Assembly: GCA_029227815.1 (NCBI GenBank)
Contig: CP118523.1
Span: forward strand, 310,001 to 374,000
Direction of reading: 5' to 3'
From: Clostridiaceae bacterium M8S5
Lineage (GTDB): Bacteria; Bacillota; Clostridia; Tissierellales; MCWD3
Length of the DNA: 64,000 bases
The translations under genes and the position numbers were made by a program. Below, piece by piece: positions 26,513 through 35,229 of this stretch (position 1 is the stretch's first letter; each line of letters opens with the position of its first letter). The notes under the pieces were generated by a model. It was not told the origin of the DNA. It was given only the letters and a program-made list of their open reading frames with translations, and made no database searches.

Positions 26513-27007
26513 ATGGGATTTGATGGAATAAAGCAACCTAAAATAATCCAAATCAATAATTGGTTACAATTAAGGAGACCTGATGATAAAGAATGGAAAA
26601 AAGCAATCGAATGGTACAATAATGAGAAAGTCATGTATTATTCAGAGGGGATTACTGATAAAATATATGATATGTATATAATAGAGAGAATGTATACTTA
26701 TCTAAGTAAAATAGGGGAATTATATTTTATTGAAACATTAGATGATGGTAAGTGGCAAAGTATAGGTGATGTAACTCTAGCTGAATCTAATCTCCCAATA
26801 GTAATCGGACAAGAAAGGTTTTGGGGTCTTGGAATAGGTAAAAAAGTAGTAACCAAGTTGCTTGAAAGAGCGACACAAATAGGTATAAGAGAAATAACAA
26901 TAGAAATATATAGCTATAACGAGAGGTCTAAAAGGTTATTTGAGTCACTAGGTTTTATAAAAATAGGAGAGACTGAAAAAGGAGAGAGCTATAGCATAAA
27001 ATTATAA
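26513..27007 (+). CDS. GNAT-family N-acetyltransferase
   Basis: This 164-residue protein contains the acetyl-CoA loop ERFWGLGIGKKVVTKLLERA and the C-terminal YNERSKRLFESLGFIKIGE that ends many GNATs. The N-terminal LRRPDDKEWKKAIEWYNNEKV resembles aminoglycoside 6'-acetyltransferase-type and RimL-type proteins, so resistance is possible but not shown. It has a GGAGG site after the preceding acetyltransferase and a strong terminator after it. Confidence 0.85.
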   Translation: MGFDGIKQPKIIQINNWLQLRRPDDKEWKKAIEWYNNEKVMYYSEGITDKIYDMYIIERMYTYLSKIGELYFIETLDDGKWQSIGDVTLAESNLPIVIGQERFWGLGIGKKVVTKLLERATQIGIREITIEIYSYNERSKRLFESLGFIKIGETEKGESYSIKL

Positions 27008-27009
27008 TA

Positions 27010-27052
27010 GCCAAGGTTAATTATGATTACCTAATCATAATTTGACCTTGGC
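27010..27052. terminator. Bidirectional terminator
   Basis: GCCAAGGT at 27010 pairs with ACCTTGGC ending at 27052, with TATGATTA/TAATCATA inside. It separates converging genes. Confidence 0.85.
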
Positions 27053-27063
27053 TTAATTGAATG

Positions 27064-28272
27064 TTAATAGTCTATATTTTTTTCAGTTGAAGATACTACT
27101 ACTGCACAAGAAGCATCTCCAACAACATTTACGCATGTCCTTGCCATGTCTAGGATTCTATCTATTCCAGCAATTAATACGATACCATCTAATGGTAAAC
27201 CTACTGACTGCAACACTAGAGTAAGCATTATAAGACCACCACCAGGGATTCCTGCTGTACCTATTGAACCTAGAGTAGCAGTTAGTACTATAGTTGCCAT
27301 TTGAGCTATTGATAAATGAAAACCATAGACTTGAGCTATAAAAAGAGCACATACACCTTGATACAATGCAGTTCCATCCATGTTAATAGTTGCACCCAAA
27401 GGAAGGACAAAACTTGATATTTGTTTTGGTACTCCAAAATTTTCACTAACCGATTTTATAGTTACAGGAAGTGTACCAGATGAGCTTGATGTACTAAAAG
27501 CCGTTATAGCTGCTGGTGCAATCCCTTTAAAGAATCTAATAGGATTTATATTTGCAAAGACTTTAACTGCTGTAGAGTAAACTAATATTGCATGAATAAC
27601 ACATCCTAAGTATACTGCTAATATTACCATGGCAAGTGGTTTTAAAACATCCGTACCGTAATCTGCAACTACTGGTACAATTAAAGCAAATATACCATAT
27701 GGAGCACATTCCATTATAAATGCAGTTATTTTGTACATTATTTCTGCTAAACTCTCAAAAAAATTAACAAATGATGCTGATTTTTCTTTTCCGACTGCGG
27801 TACAACCAACACCAAGAAATAATGCAAAAGCTATTACCTGAAGTATATTGGCTTCAACTAAACCCTTTAGTGGGTTACTTGGAATTATACCTAGCAATGT
27901 TGTTATCATAGAAGGAGCTTCAGTAGTTTCTATATTAGCATCTATAGGCACAACTAATCCATGACCAGTACTTATCAAGTTACCTAGCAACAATCCTATA
28001 GATACAGCTATAGCGGTAGTTAACAGATAATATAGCACGGTTTTAAGACCTATTCTTCCAAGTGATTTTAGACTTCCCATACTTGCTGATCCAACGATTA
28101 AAGATGAAAAAACTAATGGCACAATTATCATTTTAATCATATTAATAAATAATGTTCCGAATGGTTTGATATATGTGTTAGCAATACCAGGAGTTCTTTG
28201 CATTAACAAACCTACTAAAACACCTAAAATAAGACCCAAGAAAATTTTCGTTGTAAGCTTCATTTTTTTCAT
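27064..28272 (-). CDS. Dicarboxylate/glutamate:cation symporter (DAACS family)
   Basis: This 402-residue membrane carrier has eight helices and two re-entrant loops. Recognisable motifs are the serine-rich hairpin STSSSSGTLPVT, the helix-7 NMDGTALYQG and the closing IDRILDMARTCVNVVGD. This family takes up glutamate, aspartate or C4-dicarboxylates with Na+ or H+. AAAGGACTG precedes the ATG at a somewhat long distance; the in-frame ATG at 28264 is an alternative. It stands alone on the minus strand. Confidence 0.92.
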   Translation of the reverse strand: MKKMKLTTKIFLGLILGVLVGLLMQRTPGIANTYIKPFGTLFINMIKMIIVPLVFSSLIVGSASMGSLKSLGRIGLKTVLYYLLTTAIAVSIGLLLGNLISTGHGLVVPIDANIETTEAPSMITTLLGIIPSNPLKGLVEANILQVIAFALFLGVGCTAVGKEKSASFVNFFESLAEIMYKITAFIMECAPYGIFALIVPVVADYGTDVLKPLAMVILAVYLGCVIHAILVYSTAVKVFANINPIRFFKGIAPAAITAFSTSSSSGTLPVTIKSVSENFGVPKQISSFVLPLGATINMDGTALYQGVCALFIAQVYGFHLSIAQMATIVLTATLGSIGTAGIPGGGLIMLTLVLQSVGLPLDGIVLIAGIDRILDMARTCVNVVGDASCAVVVSSTEKNIDY

Positions 28273-28525
28273 AAAAATTCAGTCCTTTCAATATAATTTT
28301 TATTTTGCTATAATTATTACAAGTAGAAAAGTTAAGAGGAAGTTGAGTTTGTACGTTCATTACATATTATTTTTCCTGTACTGAAGATTAAATATGAGTG
28401 TAAATTGGTTTTTAGTAGTTATTATTAGATTATATCATAAAATGAATCTTTTAAAGTAAAGCTATGATAAAATTTATGGAAAATAATAACATCGAAGAGC
28501 GTATTAAAGAAAAGGAGAAGATATT

Positions 28526-28549
28526 ATGATTATTCGTGGCAGACCTTAA
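28526..28549 (+). CDS. Seven-residue leader peptide MIIRGRP of MFS efflux gene
   Basis: ATG at 28526 with AAAGGAGAAG ahead of it encodes MIIRGRP and then TAA. The RGR core is an Arg-x-Arg motif. Macrolides are known to arrest ribosomes at +x+ motifs (for example MRLR in ErmDL). A 13-bp hairpin covering the next gene's ribosome site follows 27 bases later, so this looks like the sensor of a translational attenuator. Too short to find by homology; the call rests on context. Confidence 0.65.
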   Translation: MIIRGRP

Positions 28550-28576
28550 CACCAACTATATAGACAGAGAGCTCCA

Positions 28577-28621
28577 CCTTAAATTGTCAAAAAGATAATG
28601 TAAATGACAATTTAAGGAGGG
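28577..28621 (+). promoter_or_regulatory. Ribosome-site-sequestering attenuator hairpin
   Basis: CCTTAAATTGTCA (28577-28589) pairs perfectly with TGACAATTTAAGG (28605-28617). The right arm runs into AAGGAGGG (28614-28621), the ribosome site of the MFS gene, and CC at 28574-28575 can pair with GG at 28619-28620. The leader's own CCTTAA (28544-28549) could compete for the same arm. Confidence 0.75.
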
Positions 28622-28627
28622 CATATA

Positions 28628-29821
28628 ATGAAAGAAAAATACAATATTCACAAAATATATTTATACAATTTGTTCCATAGTTTAATATTTGCTTACGTGG
28701 TAGAAAGGTTATTTTGGGAAAGTCGTGGAATTTCAATAAAAGAGGTCGTATATATTGAAATAATATATTCAATTATGATAATAGTACTTGAAATACCAAC
28801 AGGTATGCTCGCAGACCGTTTTTCAAGGAAAAACCTTATCGTAGTAGATGCAATATTATCGTTACTAGAGATAGTGATAATAATCTTTGCACAAAGTTTT
28901 TATCAGTTTGCTTTTGCTATTTGCTTATCAGCAATAGGTCACGCATTACAAAGTGGTGCTCATAATGCATTGGTTTACGATACACTTAAGCTTCAGAAAA
29001 AAACAAACCATTTTGAAAAAGTGCTATCTCGTATAAAGGCTATAGATTATACAGGGAGTATGATAAGTGGAGTTATAGGGGGACTCGTTGCAACAAAGTT
29101 TCAAAATATAACAACATATAAACTTTCATTTATCAGTTTATTAGTAGCATTTATTATTGCACTTACACTACAAGAAGTAAAATCACAAGATAAAATTAAA
29201 CACAAAAGGGCTAAGTGGACAAAACATGATTGGTCAAAAATTTATAGATTTATGTTAAAAAGATCTGATATAAGATATATCATCTTTATAGGAATAATAA
29301 GCTCAGGAGCAATAGTTTATCTACAGGAATTTTGGCAGATATATGCTAGAGATGTAGGGATAACAGTATCGTATTTTGGATTAATAAATATACTGGGCTT
29401 TACAGCTGTGTCTATAGGTAGTTTGATGGCTTCAAAAATAAAGGATAGATATGGACTTAATAAAGGAGTGAAATATAATACTATTTTATGCATGGTAGGA
29501 TTTTTGGCATTATCAGTAAATCATGAATGGTATGGTATTTTTATGATAGCTCTGATTTATTTCTCTAGTGCTATTATAGAACCTTTAACATATGGATATC
29601 TCCATCATCATGCTATAGAAAAATACAGAGCTACAATCGAATCAGTATATTCATGTTTAAGTAAATTACCTGTTGCAATCATAGGATTACCTTTTGGATA
29701 TTTGAGTACTAGATACTCAATATTTGCTGGGTTTTGGTATATTTCAGTAGTGCTAATAATACTGACATGTATTATATTTATAAGTAAGAAAAATATGGAT
29801 AAGGTTGAGTTAGAAGACTAA
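28628..29821 (+). CDS. MFS efflux transporter under translational attenuation
   Basis: This 397-residue major facilitator has about twelve helices. The loop 2-3 motif GMLADRFSRKN is the MFS signature, and a long basic loop (KHKRAKWTKHDW) separates the halves. Drug-efflux MFS proteins of this size include Mef-type macrolide pumps. The leader peptide and hairpin directly upstream strongly suggest that a ribosome-targeting antibiotic induces expression. Substrate is not provable from sequence. A repeat element and terminator follow immediately. Confidence 0.85.
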   Translation: MKEKYNIHKIYLYNLFHSLIFAYVVERLFWESRGISIKEVVYIEIIYSIMIIVLEIPTGMLADRFSRKNLIVVDAILSLLEIVIIIFAQSFYQFAFAICLSAIGHALQSGAHNALVYDTLKLQKKTNHFEKVLSRIKAIDYTGSMISGVIGGLVATKFQNITTYKLSFISLLVAFIIALTLQEVKSQDKIKHKRAKWTKHDWSKIYRFMLKRSDIRYIIFIGIISSGAIVYLQEFWQIYARDVGITVSYFGLINILGFTAVSIGSLMASKIKDRYGLNKGVKYNTILCMVGFLALSVNHEWYGIFMIALIYFSSAIIEPLTYGYLHHHAIEKYRATIESVYSCLSKLPVAIIGLPFGYLSTRYSIFAGFWYISVVLIILTCIIFISKKNMDKVELED

Positions 29822-29825
29822 ATAG

Positions 29826-29945
29826 CAGACTGTAGTAAAAGTACAAGTCGGGATCATTTAAAATTTGTAGCAGAGCTTACTTAGAGGTAAGTAAGCAACT
29901 GAAATTTTGGGGCAACGCAGAAATTGAGCTTTTGTCTACAGTCTG
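29826..29945 (-). repeat. Dispersed inverted-ended element, copy B (full length)
   Basis: This is a 120-bp element with perfect 10-bp inverted ends, CAGACTGTAG (29826-29835) and CTACAGTCTG (29936-29945). It has an inner AAAATTT/AAATTTT stem (29860-29866, 29902-29908) and a 9-bp hairpin GCTTACTTA/TAAGTAAGC (29875-29883, 29888-29896). Read on the minus strand, it aligns with copy A (15964-16062) and copy C (60431-60515). It could be a MITE-like repeat or a structured RNA. Confidence 0.7.
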
Positions 29946-29948
29946 GGG

Positions 29949-29971
29949 GCATCTTAATAGATGCTCTTTTG
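29949..29971 (+). terminator. Terminator after MFS gene
   Basis: GCATCT (29949-29954), loop TAAT, AGATGC (29959-29964), then TCTTTTG. It lies at the edge of the repeat element. Confidence 0.75.
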
Positions 29972-29994
29972 TTTATAGAGGGATGGTGGAATAA

Positions 29995-30675
29995 ATGGAA
30001 AGTATTTTAATAGTCGAAGATAACAAAGACGTAAATCATATGCTTAGAGAAACTTTGATAGATGTAGGTTATACTGTGAAATCAGTTTACATAGGAATAG
30101 ATGGGATAAATGAAATAAGAAATAATAACTATGACTTGGTACTGCTAGATATTATGCTTCCATATAAAAGCGGGGACCAAATACTAAAGGAAATGAGAGC
30201 TTTTTCTGATGTTCCAGTTATTATTATTTCAGCAAAAGATACTGTAAGCACAAAGATTGATTTATTAAAGCTTGGAGCAGATGATTATATCACCAAGCCT
30301 TTTGATTTAGACGAAGCAGTTGCTCGTGTAATGTCCAATCTAAGGCGTTTTAAAAACCAAGTAAGTAAAAATAGACTAATAAATTATAAAGATATGACAC
30401 TTGATGACAATGCAAAACGTGTATTTATAGGAGATAATCATCTAGAATTAACAGCTAAAGAGTATAAGATACTAGAGATGTTACTAAAGAATAGAGATAA
30501 AGTTTTTACAAAGTCAAATTTATATGAATCTGTTTGGAATGAAAGTTACATTGGAGATGACAATGCTGTAAAAACTCATATAAGCAATTTACGTAATAAA
30601 CTAAGAAAAGCTAACGAAAACGAAGAATATATTGAGACAGTATGGGGATTGGGATATAGGTTATACAAAAATTAA
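29995..30675 (+). CDS. OmpR-family response regulator
   Basis: This 226-residue protein has a receiver (ILIVEDNKDVNH; LVLLDIMLPYKSG with the phosphoacceptor Asp; DDYITKPFD with the conserved Lys) and a winged-helix output domain (LTAKEYKILEMLLKN ... TVWGLGYRLYKN). Its partner kinase is at 32484-33389, with an ABC exporter encoded between them. That layout is typical of peptide-antibiotic sensing modules, where the ABC genes are the targets. ATG follows GAGGGATGGTGG. Confidence 0.93.
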   Translation: MESILIVEDNKDVNHMLRETLIDVGYTVKSVYIGIDGINEIRNNNYDLVLLDIMLPYKSGDQILKEMRAFSDVPVIIISAKDTVSTKIDLLKLGADDYITKPFDLDEAVARVMSNLRRFKNQVSKNRLINYKDMTLDDNAKRVFIGDNHLELTAKEYKILEMLLKNRDKVFTKSNLYESVWNESYIGDDNAVKTHISNLRNKLRKANENEEYIETVWGLGYRLYKN

Positions 30676-30768
30676 TTATAGCTTTCTTTACAATTTTGAT
30701 TAATTTCTTTACTTTTTCTAAACCTTTAATCAGTATACTTATTATAGAGAGAGGGAGAGGTGAATATA

Positions 30769-31692
30769 TTGATAAAGAATGTATTAAAGACGAATAAATT
30801 AACAAAAAGCTATAATAACATCTACGCTATAAATGATGTATCAATATCATTAAAAGAGGGAAGGATATACGGACTAATAGGGAGAAATGGAGCAGGAAAA
30901 ACTACACTTATGAGACTTGTAGCAGGTCTTAGTTTCCCGACTAAGGGAGATATAGAACTCTTTGGATATACAGGAAGAAAGGCATTAGAAGTAGAGAGAA
31001 AGAGATTGGGATGTTTGATTGAATACCCAAGTGTGGTTGGTAATATGACAGCTAAAGAAAACTTAAAGTTACACAGAATCATTAGAGGTATACCTAACCA
31101 AGAGATAGAAGATGAAATGCTAAATTTTGTTGGATTAGGTGAGGTAGGTAAGAAAAAAGCCAAAGATTTTTCATTAGGGATGAAACAGAGATTAGGCATA
31201 GCTATTGCACTGCTTAACAACCCTGAGTTACTAATACTAGATGAACCAACAAATGGACTTGATCCATTAGGAGTGGCAGATATAAGAAGGTTACTTAAAA
31301 AGCTATGTGAAGAAAAGAACATGACTATACTGATATCTAGTCATAATCTGCCAGAGCTATATCAGACAGCGACCGATTACATCATACTTGACAAAGGAGA
31401 GGTAAAGAAAATATTGACGCTAAGTGAGCTAGAAGAATGTTGTAATCAACATATACTTATAAGCTGTGAACAACCAGAATTATTAGCCAGTGTATTAGAG
31501 ACTAAACTTAATACTACCAACTATAAAGTTATGCCAAATAAGGATATTAAACTATATGATTATTTGGATAGTAAAGAAACAGTATCAAAAGTTCTCATTG
31601 AAAACAATATCGTGGTAACAAAGTTTAAAGATGAGGGAGATACACTTGAAGATTTTTTTATTTCTATAGTTGGAGGTGCATCAAATGTATAA
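30769..31692 (+). CDS. ABC transporter ATP-binding protein (peptide/antibiotic-export type)
   Basis: Walker A GRNGAGKTT, signature FSLGMKQRLGIA, Walker B LLILDEPTNGLDP and H-loop SSHNLPE are all intact. A C-terminal extension of about 90 residues resembles BcrA-like ATPases. I choose the TTG at 30769, eight bases after GGGAGAGG; the GTG at 30760 overlaps that site. Its stop overlaps the permease start by eight bases, so translation is coupled. With the permease it likely exports or expels a peptide antibiotic. Confidence 0.9.
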   Translation: MIKNVLKTNKLTKSYNNIYAINDVSISLKEGRIYGLIGRNGAGKTTLMRLVAGLSFPTKGDIELFGYTGRKALEVERKRLGCLIEYPSVVGNMTAKENLKLHRIIRGIPNQEIEDEMLNFVGLGEVGKKKAKDFSLGMKQRLGIAIALLNNPELLILDEPTNGLDPLGVADIRRLLKKLCEEKNMTILISSHNLPELYQTATDYIILDKGEVKKILTLSELEECCNQHILISCEQPELLASVLETKLNTTNYKVMPNKDIKLYDYLDSKETVSKVLIENNIVVTKFKDEGDTLEDFFISIVGGASNV

Positions 31693-32470
31693 TCTAATAA
31701 AGGCTGACTTATACAAATTACGTAAAACAAAAGCAATGAAAATAATGTTTGGTATTACAACTCTAAGTGCGGTTCTTATGGCGTGGTGTGCATATTTAAT
31801 GCCACAAGGTAAGATTGACCAAAGTTTATCGGGAGTCGTGTTCATGTTTTCTGATATAAATATAATGAGTATAATAGGAGGAATCATAGCAAGTATTATT
31901 ATATGTAGTGATTTTGATAACAAGACAATACATTCGGCTATTGCTAGTGGAAGTAGTAGAGTTTATATAATAATAAGTAAAGCACTAGTGTTCTGTATTG
32001 CTATAATTATTATGTTAATGCCTTACATGATAACAACTGGTATAGCACTTAGTACAGGTGCTGAGTTTAGTGTAGGCCCTGTTGCAGTTGGATTTCTATA
32101 TAATTTAGTATCAGAGGCAATTGGAGCTGACATGTTTAAATGGTTGATGGTATCATTTACATTGATAATTGTGTATATAGCACAGCTAAGTATCTGTATA
32201 CCTTTAGCATTTACTGTGAAAAAACCTGTGTTAGTAATAGGTATTTACTATGGTTTATCTATATTTTGTGGTCAATTAGGGAAATTAGGAGAGAATAATG
32301 CAATTGTATATAGGATATTATCTTTTACACCATTTGGTGGAGGCTATACATTTTTAACAACAAATGTAGAGTCTATAAAACTTATAAAAGCATTATCTGC
32401 TAGTGTTTTATTTGTTACCATAATGTCTGTAATCGCAATAAATATATTTAAAAAATCTGAGATAAAATAA
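31685..32470 (+). CDS. ABC-2-type permease of antibiotic-export system
   Basis: About six hydrophobic helices follow the short cytoplasmic start YNLIKADLYKLRKTKAMK, the usual opening of BcrB/ABC-2 permeases of lantibiotic immunity. The ATG at 31685 sits after GTTGGAGGTG inside the end of the ATPase gene. At 261 residues the length is typical. One ATPase and one permease make a minimal exporter controlled by the flanking two-component system. Confidence 0.85.
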   Translation: MYNLIKADLYKLRKTKAMKIMFGITTLSAVLMAWCAYLMPQGKIDQSLSGVVFMFSDINIMSIIGGIIASIIICSDFDNKTIHSAIASGSSRVYIIISKALVFCIAIIIMLMPYMITTGIALSTGAEFSVGPVAVGFLYNLVSEAIGADMFKWLMVSFTLIIVYIAQLSICIPLAFTVKKPVLVIGIYYGLSIFCGQLGKLGENNAIVYRILSFTPFGGGYTFLTTNVESIKLIKALSASVLFVTIMSVIAINIFKKSEIK

Positions 32471-32483
32471 GGCTGGTGAAATA

Positions 32484-33389
32484 ATGGTAATTGTAATAAG
32501 TGCTTTAAGCATTTTGACGTTGATTCTTATAATTTATATATTCTTTTTACAATTACAACTAAAAAACATCAATAGACAGCTGAGTAAGCGTTTAGAAGAT
32601 CATACGCGTCAACCTATCAGCTTGGAGTTAATAAATAGTGAACTAAATAGATTAGCAGTAAATATTAATAAATGTTTTAAGGTAGAGGAAACACTCAGAC
32701 TTAATGTTGTGCGTGATGAAAAGCGTTTTAAAGAGATAATTGCTAATATTTCACATGATCTTAGAACACCACTAACTGCAATCAAAGGATATCAGCAGTT
32801 ATTAGCAAGAGAAGATCTTAGTGACAAGCAAAAGGAAAGACTTCAAGTAGCTCAGAAACATGCACAAAAGCTAGGAGATTTAATAGAGCACTTTTTTAGA
32901 TATTCATATTTGATGGATTTAGATGATATAAACCTTAAACAAATAAATCTAACAAATATAGTAGCTGAATGTATAGCTGACAATGTAGATAACATAGAGG
33001 CAAAAGGAATATTAGTTGATTTTGATTTGAACGAATCAGTGTTAGCCCTAGCAGACGCAGATATGGTAGTTAGAATCGTTCAAAACCTATTACGTAATAG
33101 CATATTGCACTCAATTGGAGATATTACAATAAAAGTTACAAAAAAAGATGTTGCAGTTATTGAAGTGATGAACTCTATAAAAGAAAATTCTCAAATCGAA
33201 GTAAATAGACTGTTTGATAGATTTTATACGTCTGATAAAGCTAGAAGTCGTTCAACAGGATTGGGACTATCAATAGTCAAGCTATTAACAGAAAAAATGA
33301 ATGGAAAAGTATATGCCGATATACACAGTAACATATTTAGGATATGTGTTGAATTGCCATTAATGAAATCTCATATTCGTGAAAATTAA
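32484..33389 (+). CDS. Sensor histidine kinase of the ABC-linked two-component system
   Basis: This 301-residue kinase has a single N-terminal TM helix (residues 2-24) and no extracellular domain. HisKA has the motif NISHDLRTPLTAIKGY, and the ATPase domain follows (NLLRNSILHS, GLGLSIVKLL). Intramembrane-sensing kinases of this shape usually sense flux through the neighbouring ABC transporter. It is 13 bases after the permease and pairs with the regulator at 29995. Confidence 0.9.
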   Translation: MVIVISALSILTLILIIYIFFLQLQLKNINRQLSKRLEDHTRQPISLELINSELNRLAVNINKCFKVEETLRLNVVRDEKRFKEIIANISHDLRTPLTAIKGYQQLLAREDLSDKQKERLQVAQKHAQKLGDLIEHFFRYSYLMDLDDINLKQINLTNIVAECIADNVDNIEAKGILVDFDLNESVLALADADMVVRIVQNLLRNSILHSIGDITIKVTKKDVAVIEVMNSIKENSQIEVNRLFDRFYTSDKARSRSTGLGLSIVKLLTEKMNGKVYADIHSNIFRICVELPLMKSHIREN

Positions 33390-33467
33390 AAGCATATTAA
33401 TAAGTAAAAAATTACGTATTTTATAAATACAAACTATATAGTGAGTGATAATTATGTTGCATGGACA

Positions 33468-33529
33468 TTTAACTAATAAGAGACTATCAAGTCAAAGAAT
33501 ACATGAGGGATAGTCTCTTATTAGTTAAA
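33468..33529. repeat. Perfect 21-bp inverted repeat
   Basis: Arms 33468-33488 and 33509-33529 are exact reverse complements, with a 20-base spacer. The arms contain TAAGAGACTATC and GATAGTCTCTTA. No T-run follows, so it is not a standard terminator, although it lies just after the kinase gene. It may be a protein-binding site, an mRNA stabiliser or a mobile-element trace. Confidence 0.6.
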
Positions 33530-33616
33530 CATGTTAATTAAAATACAGTCTATGTAGTTAACAACTAGAAATTAATATGATATCATCATAATAGGGAAAC
33601 AGAAGGAGGAAGAGTG

Positions 33617-33946
33617 ATGCCACATATAAAAATTAGAGGGATGAAAAAAGAAGAGATTCAATCTATTAGTACTAAGCTTTTAGATGAATTATCAAGAGTG
33701 ATTAGATCACCTAAAGATCATTTTACGCTAGAGTATATAGAATCAACTTTTATATATGATGGAGAACTACATAATGGAGGGTATCCATTTATAAATGTTG
33801 ATTGGTTTTCAAGAGAAAAAGAAACTATGCAAGAGACAGCGAACATAATAACAAATATGGTAAGACAATTTGGATATGAAGATATAACAGTATATTTTAC
33901 AGACTTAAAAAAAGAGAATTACTTTGAAAATGGAGAACATTTTTAG
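33617..33946 (+). CDS. DUF1904 tautomerase-like protein
   Basis: PHIKIRGM at the N-terminus gives the Pro2 typical of tautomerase-superfamily proteins. The rest (FTLEYIESTFIYDGE, FINVDWFSREKE, DITVYFTDL) matches my knowledge of DUF1904. The ATG at 33617 leaves Pro next to Met, which is needed if Pro is the catalytic base. AAGGAGGAAGAG is the ribosome site. It is followed after nine bases by a lipoprotein gene. A decayed copy lies at 35230-35513. Confidence 0.75.
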   Translation: MPHIKIRGMKKEEIQSISTKLLDELSRVIRSPKDHFTLEYIESTFIYDGELHNGGYPFINVDWFSREKETMQETANIITNMVRQFGYEDITVYFTDLKKENYFENGEHF

Positions 33947-33955
33947 GAGGTAATC

Positions 33956-34792
33956 ATGAAAAAAAGTATAATATATGTAGTTGTACTTAGCATGTTATTC
34001 CTTGCATCATGTAAAAACATAAATAGTAGTACTATGTCTACTAAAACAGAAGAAATAAATTTATACACAGAGTTAAATGAACAATTCAATCTAAAAGAAA
34101 AAGAAACTGTTTATATTCGTAAACTTACATCTAAAAAATACTTAATAGGAATGTTAAAAAAGCACTATTACGCTGTGAACTTGGGTTATTACATATTTGA
34201 TATCGAATCAAAAGAAAAAATAAAGATAGAACCTTTTAGTCAATGTCAGCTAATTGATAACATAACATTTGAAGATGGAATATTGAGTTTTAACCTAAAT
34301 GGTGATAATTCAATAAATGGATTTACTAGATTTCCAAAAGAGGTAAAGATAAATATAAATACTGGCAAAGTGGAATCTATTAATGAGTATGTGAAGCTAG
34401 GAAGTAATTATCGACCTTACAACCTTGGAAATAATTTTGACAAAACAGTATTAGAAGATATTATAGCTTTAGAAGATAATATTACTTTTAAATTTAACGC
34501 AGCACCAGATGCTATATCAGCTGGAGGGGAGTTTTGTCCAAACATTAAAGTGATTTCAAAAGAGGCAAATCATATAGTGATAGATATAGAAAACATTACT
34601 TATAACGAAAAGCAACTTGAGAAAATTGTTGATAACGAGAATTATTTGAGCTATAAGTGTTTTGACTATGTGGATTTAACAGGGATGAAGCATACTGCAC
34701 TAGATATAGAGCTTAATGGAAAAAAGGAGTACACCTGTGATTTCACAAAGATACAGAATGATTTTAGGAATTTAATAATAAAGTTTAAATAA
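33956..34792 (+). CDS. Lipoprotein of unknown function, paralogue 1
   Basis: A signal peptide with lipobox (IIYVVVLSMLFLASC) makes this a surface lipoprotein of 278 residues. The mature part holds EINLYTELNEQFNL, KYLIGML, INTGKVESINEYVKLGSNY and a closing HTALDIELNGKKEYTCDF. It is clearly paralogous to 35516-36361. I know no described family for it. It is cotranscribed with the DUF1904 gene, and the pair was duplicated in tandem. Confidence 0.75.
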   Translation: MKKSIIYVVVLSMLFLASCKNINSSTMSTKTEEINLYTELNEQFNLKEKETVYIRKLTSKKYLIGMLKKHYYAVNLGYYIFDIESKEKIKIEPFSQCQLIDNITFEDGILSFNLNGDNSINGFTRFPKEVKININTGKVESINEYVKLGSNYRPYNLGNNFDKTVLEDIIALEDNITFKFNAAPDAISAGGEFCPNIKVISKEANHIVIDIENITYNEKQLEKIVDNENYLSYKCFDYVDLTGMKHTALDIELNGKKEYTCDFTKIQNDFRNLIIKFK

Positions 34793-34805
34793 AAATAATG
34801 AAATC

Positions 34806-34847
34806 AAAAAAAGAGTTTTCAACGTTTTTTGTTGATAGCTCTTTTTT
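34806..34847 (+). terminator. Terminator after lipoprotein 1
   Basis: AAAAAAGAG near 34807 pairs with CTCTTTTTT (34839-34847), with CAAC/GTTG inside, giving a hairpin ending in Ts. Confidence 0.75.
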
Positions 34848-34919
34848 AGTACATATAGACATTAAGTACAAAAAATAATAGAGACATTTATATTAAAAAT
34901 CTATGACTTCTACAATCTT

Positions 34920-35085
34920 GTTCACAATTTATGACAAAAAATTTGCATTGCTTTTTCTAGATTGAAACTTGTTATCGAATTCTTCATCACTTTCAAATCT
35001 TTTCCATTTTAATCTCCAAGCTTAGTTATATCAAAGCTTGAAGAGAATAAATAAATCTAACTCCATTATTTTATGGTTCACTTTG
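34920..35085 (-). pseudogene. Decayed fragment of a paralogue of the 38103-38687 lipoprotein gene
   Basis: The block AGCTTAGTTATATCAAAGCT (from about 35022) followed by GAATAAATAAATCTAA matches bases 38297-38340 within the minus-strand lipoprotein gene. The preceding AATTTATGACAA, ATTTTT and GAATTC/ATTCTT blocks keep the same order as 38200-38290. No frame is open. It is a remnant of a duplicated copy, found by eye, with approximate limits. Confidence 0.6.
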
Positions 35086-35229
35086 GTTAAATTATATCAG
35101 CGCTAATACATGATTAACAAATAATTCGTATTTGAATAAATAAAGTGTCTATATTACTTTTTAAGGTTTTTATCATTATGCACAATTAATATGATATAAT
35201 ACATAATAGATGACCAAAGGAGGCAAAGC

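Noticed and set aside
29826..29945. Considered as a riboswitch for the downstream two-component regulator
   Set aside because: It matches no riboswitch motif I know, and two relatives lie before unrelated sequence in both orientations, so a dispersed repeat fits better.
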